64,000 nt of DNA, from the NCBI GenBank assembly GCA_016711285.1, contig JADJTG010000016.1, forward strand, positions 62,001 to 126,000, read 5' to 3'. Below, in pieces: positions 60,405-64,000 of this stretch (position 1 is its first letter; every line of letters starts with the position of its first letter). Source of the DNA: Sphingobacteriales bacterium. GTDB taxonomy: Bacteria > Bacteroidota > Bacteroidia > Chitinophagales > UBA2359. A program made the position numbers and the translations under genes. Below the pieces are notes generated by a model. The model saw only the letters and a list, made by a program, of their open reading frames with translations, made no database searches and was not told where the DNA came from.

Positions 60405-63400
60405 GGTTCTGTACTATTCGGATCAAGAATAATTACTGAAATTTCATCTTGATCATCTTCTGTAGGATCATTATTACCTGGTGTGCTATCAACATCTAAT
60501 TCATTTACACTTGCTACTTGTGCCACGTTTGTTGTACCATTTATACTTACAGCTTCAACTAATATATTCAAAGTAGCTACTGTGCCTACTGCCAAACTTG
60601 GAATAGTCCAAGTTCCGGTAGCGTTACTATAAATACCTGTGCTGCTTGTATAACTGATATAATTTACACCACTTGGCAAGTCTTCATTTACAACGATAGA
60701 TGTTGCCGTATTAGGACCTTGGTTAGTTAATGTTATCGTATAAATAAACTGGTCGCCAATATTCAACAAAGCTTGTGAAGCAGTTTTTTGTAATTCCAAA
60801 TCTGCTACAGGAGTTGTAGGTTCGGTCACTGTAGTGTTTACACTATCCTGATCGTCTTCCGTTGCATCGCTGTTGTTCGGGGTAGAATCTATATCTGATT
60901 CATTCGCCGCACTCACTTGCGCTACATTCGTCATACTGCCAGCAGATTGTGCTTTCACTACAATCACTAAGATAGCTGTTGCACCAGCGTTCATAGTGCC
61001 GATATTCCATATACCTGTTGCCGGACTATAAGTTCCTGTGCTTGCTGTGTTGCTCACATGGCTTACACCGCTTGGCAACAAGTCAAATACTTGTACGCCT
61101 GTTGCTGCATCTGGTCCTTCGTTTGTCAATGTCAGTGTATAGTTGAAGTTGTCACCTACTTTCACCAACGCTTGATTCACTGTTTTGCTCAACTCTAAGT
61201 CCACCATTGATGCAGTCGGTTCTGTAGCAGTTGTAGTTGCGCTATCTTGGTCGTCTTCATCAGGGTTGCTGTTGTTTGGAGTAGAATCAGGGTCATTTTC
61301 ATTTACTGAGCTTACTTGTGCAATATTTACCAAACTACCTGCACTTTGTACTTTTACTTTTATAGTCAAAGTTTCAGTTTCACCCACAGGTACATTTCCT
61401 ACTGTCCATAAAGCAGTATTCGGATTATAAGTACCCATTGATGCGTTGCTACTTACATAGCTCACGCCGCTTGGTAACAGGTCAAACACCTCTGCTCCGG
61501 TAGCTACATTTGGTCCTTGGTTGGTCAAAGTAAGTGTATAATTGAATTCATCACCTACTGTTACTGTTGCTTTATCAGCAACTTTTGTCAATTCAAGGTC
61601 AGCAGTAGGCGCACCTACAGTAATTGTTTTACCGTCTTCGTCATCTTCACTTTGGTCGCCATTATCATTATTTGGAGCAGAATCAATATCCGGTTCATTA
61701 GCCGCAATTACTTGTGCATTGTTGCGGAAAGTACCGGCGGTTGTAATGGTAGCTGACATATTCAATATTGCATTAGCTCCATTAGCAAGGTTTCCGATAG
61801 TCCAAATTCCTGTATTTGTATTATAAGAACCTGCCGTAGCTGTATAACCTGCAAAATCTAAACCTTGCGGTAAAATATCTTGTATAGCTACACCAGTGGC
61901 ATTGGAAGGACCTTCGTTAGATACAGTAATAGCATACTCTACCACATCACCGATTTCTAATCCTAATGAAGTACCTGTAATCACTTTGGTCAATTCCAAG
62001 TCAATTTGTTTAGCACTTACAGTAGCATTGTCCTGATCGTCTTCAGCAGCTATGTTATTACCCGGTGTACTGTCAGGATCGCTTTCATTTGAAGCAGCTA
62101 CTTGCGCTACGTTGCTGAACGGACCCACACCAGTTACGGTGGCTGTAATCAACAAGGTTTCTATATCACTTGCACCCAAATTACCAATTGTCCAAATTCC
62201 TGTTGCAGCAGCATAAGAACCTGTGCTGGCATCAGAAGTAACAAAGGTCAATCCAGCAGGTAAAACATCAGAAACTGTTACACCTGTAGCATTTGCAGAA
62301 CCGCTATTTTTTACTTCAATTTCAAAAACAACGTTATCACCTACATTTACTACTGATTTATCTACTGATTTGGTCAATGATAAATCTGCGCCAATACCGT
62401 TGATAGTCACGCAATCATCATCATCTTCACATTCGCAACTATATCCAGGAGAAGAATCAGCATCAGGTTGGTCTGAATCTGTAATCTCTGCGCAATTGGT
62501 CATTGGACCCTCTTCTGTCACTACACATTGAATCTCGATAGATTTGCAAGTACCTGCTGCTACTGTTCCAACGTTCCATTCACCCGTTGCTGGGTTAAAT
62601 ATACCATTAGAAGATACATATTCGCATTGAGGCGGCAAGTAATCTACTACCAATATACCTGTAGCATCGGAAGGTCCGTCGTTACATACTTCAACTGTGT
62701 AAGTAACAGTTTGTCCTATTCCTACTTGTGTTGCAGAAGCAGTTTTAGTCAGACTCAAATCTATTTGTGAGCCGGTTACTGTAATTGCATCTTCATCATC
62801 TTCGCTTTGGTTACCGTCATCATTGCCCGGAGTAGAGTCGATATCAGGTTGGTCGGCGTTGCTCACCTGAGCTACGTTTTCGATTTCACCAGCTTGCTCT
62901 ACACGCACTGTAATGATTAAAGTTTCGGTTTCACCTTTTGGTAAATTGCCAATTACCCATTGACTGGTTTGTTGGCTATAAATACCGGTAGAAGCGGTAT
63001 GGCTCACATAACTTACACCACTTGGAAGGTTTTCAAATACAACTACGCCCGTAGCGTTAGAAGGTCCTTCGTTGTTTACTGTGAGGGTATAGTTAAAGGT
63101 ATCGCCTACATTTACTACTGTAGCATTCGCTACTTTATTCAATTCAAGATCAATAGCCTGTGCAGAAACAGTGGCATCGTCTTGATCATCTTCTTCTGCT
63201 ATATCATTACCCGGAGTACTGTCTGGGTCTGTTTGATCAGAAGTAGCTACTTGTGCAATATTATTCACGCCGGTAATGCTGTTTACTTGTACAGTAATGA
63301 ATAATTTTTCTTCTTCGCCCGCATAAATTTCACCTACATTCCAAATGCCTGTGGCTGCATTGTAAGAGCCTACTGTAGCTTCGGAAGATACATAAGTTAA

Positions 63401-64000
63401 TCCGGCAGGTAATTGGTCTTCTACTGTTACATTTGTAGCATTAGCACCACCATTATTTTCCAACACAATAGTAAATACTACTTCGTCACCCAAGTTGACA
63501 GTCGCATTATTCACGAACTTATCAATTTCGAGGTCGGCAGCAGTAGAACCAATGGTAATAGCATCATCATCATCTTGTGTAGTGCTGTTATCATTCGGCT
63601 CTGAATCTACATCTGGCTGGTCTGCGGCAGTTACCTGTGCATAGTTAGTAATAGCTTGGTTTTCAACATTTACGGTAGCTGTGATACTTAAAGTTACAGA
63701 ACTACCTGCTGCTACTGCACCTGCTGTCCATACACCGGTTGCAGCGTTATATACTCCGGCAGGAGTTGCGCTTACAAAAGTTAATCCGGCAGGTAATTTA
63801 TCAGTCACAACCACACCTGTTGCATTGCTGTTTCCGCTATTGCTCAAGGTTAGAGTATAGGTAATATTTTCACCTAATCCTACTTGTGTATTATTGGCTG
63901 TTTTAGTCAATGATAAATCTATCTGCGTTCCTGTAGCTTCTACACTATCCTGATCATCTTCGGTAGGATTATTGTTGGCAGGAGTAGAATCTACATCTGG
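57734..64000 (-). CDS. Giant protein segment 1: sixteen DUF11 domains, open at the window edge
   Basis: Largest intact frame of the locus, uninterrupted from the window edge to 57734 (about 2088 codons). It begins inside a DUF11 boundary (EDDQDSVEATGTQIDLSLTK), so the gene start, signal peptide and any N-terminal domain lie outside. The first nine domains are diverse; the rest belong to the homogenised 798-bp block. It ends at VIVVKPKLPAV, where one T of a TTTT run is missing compared with all sister copies (which read VIVVKAQAAGSMTNVAQ). Confidence 0.85.
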   Translation of the reverse strand, partial: PDVDSTPANNNPTEDDQDSVEATGTQIDLSLTKTANNTQVGLGENITYTLTLSNSGNSNATGVVVTDKLPAGLTFVSATPAGVYNAATGVWTAGAVAAGSSVTLSITATVNVENQAITNYAQVTAADQPDVDSEPNDNSTTQDDDDAITIGSTAADLEIDKFVNNATVNLGDEVVFTIVLENNGGANATNVTVEDQLPAGLTYVSSEATVGSYNAATGIWNVGEIYAGEEEKLFITVQVNSITGVNNIAQVATSDQTDPDSTPGNDIAEEDDQDDATVSAQAIDLELNKVANATVVNVGDTFNYTLTVNNEGPSNATGVVVFENLPSGVSYVSHTASTGIYSQQTSQWVIGNLPKGETETLIITVRVEQAGEIENVAQVSNADQPDIDSTPGNDDGNQSEDDEDAITVTGSQIDLSLTKTASATQVGIGQTVTYTVEVCNDGPSDATGILVVDYLPPQCEYVSSNGIFNPATGEWNVGTVAAGTCKSIEIQCVVTEEGPMTNCAEITDSDQPDADSSPGYSCECEDDDDCVTINGIGADLSLTKSVDKSVVNVGDNVVFEIEVKNSGSANATGVTVSDVLPAGLTFVTSDASTGSYAAATGIWTIGNLGASDIETLLITATVTGVGPFSNVAQVAASNESDPDSTPGNNIAAEDDQDNATVSAKQIDLELTKVITGTSLGLEIGDVVEYAITVSNEGPSNATGVAIQDILPQGLDFAGYTATAGSYNTNTGIWTIGNLANGANAILNMSATITTAGTFRNNAQVIAANEPDIDSAPNNDNGDQSEDDEDGKTITVGAPTADLELTKVADKATVTVGDEFNYTLTLTNQGPNVATGAEVFDLLPSGVSYVSSNASMGTYNPNTALWTVGNVPVGETETLTIKVKVQSAGSLVNIAQVSSVNENDPDSTPNNSNPDEDDQDSATTTATEPTASMVDLELSKTVNQALVKVGDNFNYTLTLTNEGPDAATGVQVFDLLPSGVSHVSNTASTGTYSPATGIWNIGTMNAGATAILVIVVKAQSAGSMTNVAQVSAANESDIDSTPNNSDATEDDQDSVNTTVTEPTTPVADLELQKTASQALLNIGDQFIYTITLTNQGPNTATSIVVNEDLPSGVNYISYTSSTGIYSNATGTWTIPSLAVGTVATLNILVEAVSINGTTNVAQVASVNELDVDSTPGNNDPTEDDQDEISVIILDPNSTEPITDLELSKTANQSLVKVGDNFNYTLTLTNEGPDAATGVQVFDLLPSGVSYVSSNASTGTYSPATGIWNIGGMNAGATATLVIVVKAQAAGSMTNVAQVSSANESDIDSTPNNSNATEDDQDSVVTTVTEPTAPVADLSLTKTSNATVVSQGDEFSYTITLSNQGPDAATGVAVLESLPGGLSYVSHTASAGAYNAASGLWTLPSVGVGSTATLNIVVTATGSGTTNNVAQVVASNENDPDSTPGNGDATEDDQDNQVVNITEPTEPMVDLELSKTANQSLVKVGDNFNYTLTLTNEGPDAATGVQVFDLLPSGVSYVSSNASTGTYSPGTGIWNIGGMNVGATATLVIVVKAQAAGSMTNVAQVSAANESDIDSTPNNSNGTEDDQDSVVTTVTEPTAPVADLSLTKTSNATVVSQGDEFSYTITLSNQGPDAATGVAVIENLPSGLSYVSHTASAGVYNTSSGLWTLPSVGSGSTATLNIVVTATGSGTTNNVAQVVASNENDPDSTPGNGDATEDDQDNQVVNITEPTEPMVDLELSKTANQSLVKVGDNFNYTLTLTNEGPDAATGVQVFDLLPSGVSYVSSNASTGTYSPGTGIWNIGGMNVGATATLVIVVKAQAAGSMTNVAQVSAANESDIDSTPNNSNGTEDDQDSVVTTVTEPTAPVADLSLTKTSNATVVSQGDEFSYTITLSNQGPDAATGVGVIENLPSGLSYVSHTASAGVYNTASGLWTLPSVGAGSTATLNIVVTATGSGTTNNVAQVVASNENDPDSTPGNGDATEDDQDNQVVNITEPTEPMVDLELSKTANQSLVKVGDNFNYTLTLTNEGPDAATGVQVFDLLPSGVSYVSSNASTGTYSPGTGIWNIGGMNVGATATLVIVVKPKLPAV

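Larger units (their letters stand above)
50462..64000 (-). pseudogene. Giant DUF11-repeat surface protein locus, 3' 13.5 kb, with four frameshifts
   Basis: One very large gene, open at the right window edge; the start is not in the window. Read through four single-base shifts (near 57757, 56222, 55750 and 52540), it encodes about 4500 residues here: 28 DUF11 domains of about 133 residues, each starting with a DLxLxK motif and ending in TNVAQV...DxDSTPxN...EDDQD. Five Asp-rich repeats come next, then Cys-containing Ig-like and tandem-95-like domains, and a T9SS type A sorting domain (YNVNGQIVYQNAAF to GYLPVIK). DUF11 arrays are stalk-like surface domains; adhesion is inferred. The shifts are visible by comparing neighbouring repeat copies, so they are either real lesions or assembly errors. 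Confidence 0.85.

Noticed and set aside
1..64000. tRNA, rRNA, CRISPR arrays, riboswitches and toxin-antitoxin pairs
   Set aside because: All gaps were read for cloverleaf-like, spacer-repeat or known aptamer patterns; none could be supported. The tandem repeats found are all coding.

Overview
The window looks like chromosomal DNA of a member of the Bacteroidota, probably a gliding or surface-living lineage near Saprospirales/Chitinophagales; the order is inference. The evidence is five type IX secretion (T9SS) cargo proteins with C-terminal sorting domains (1062-3092, 3107-5769, 15771-17483, 36304-37443, 50462-64000), a Bacteroidota-type cytochrome b558 succinate dehydrogenase subunit, the SBP-OmpA fusion, an ECF sigma/anti-sigma/beta-barrel module, and several TAnnTTTG-type -7 promoter boxes. 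No rRNA, tRNA, CRISPR array, prophage or origin was seen.

Layout. 1-5.8 kb: sdhC, then two surface proteins (a VWA protein and a leucine-rich-repeat protein split by a frameshift). 5.9-10.5 kb: a 1541-residue envelope protein of unknown function. 10.6-15.4 kb: housekeeping genes prmA, tpiA, a HIT hydrolase, greA and a fused oligopeptide-type ABC ATPase. 15.8-21.3 kb (+ strand): a tail-fibre-like S74/T9SS protein, then a three-gene set of substrate-binding protein fused to OmpA, ABC permease and ABC ATPase. 21.4-23.9 kb: a SulP anion transporter and aquaporin Z. 24.0-29.5 kb: an exopolysaccharide operon rfbB-wza-wzz-rfbC. 29.8-32.3 kb: rpsO-pnp. 32.5-37.4 kb: a DUF1573 protein, clpB, a tiny secreted-peptide ORF and a CHU_C (T9SS type B) protein. 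37.5-38.4 kb: a decayed IS630-type transposase. 38.5-39.6 kb: menC. 39.7-42.2 kb: ECF sigma factor, anti-sigma factor and outer-membrane barrel. 42.4-46.9 kb: a WG-repeat lipoprotein, a serine hydrolase and a nonsense-interrupted outer-membrane protein. 46.9-50.3 kb: icmF (fused isobutyryl-CoA mutase) broken by a 2-nt deletion. 50.5-64.0 kb: the 3' 13.5 kb of a giant DUF11-repeat surface protein whose start lies beyond the window.

Two themes stand out. First, the genome invests heavily in very large secreted repeat proteins; the giant DUF11 gene carries about 28 DUF11 domains in the window, including five nearly identical 798-bp double-domain units, plus five 249-bp Asp-rich calcium-binding-type repeats. 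Second, reading-frame lesions are concentrated in a few loci: one in the LRR gene, one in icmF, four in the giant gene, one nonsense codon in the small OMP gene, and several in the transposase. Long housekeeping genes (pnp, clpB, the 1541-codon gene) are intact. Whether the lesions are biological or assembly errors cannot be settled from the sequence alone.

The best candidate for a poorly described system is the + strand set 17750-21323, in which the solute receptor carries a peptidoglycan-binding OmpA domain next to a dedicated permease and ATPase.
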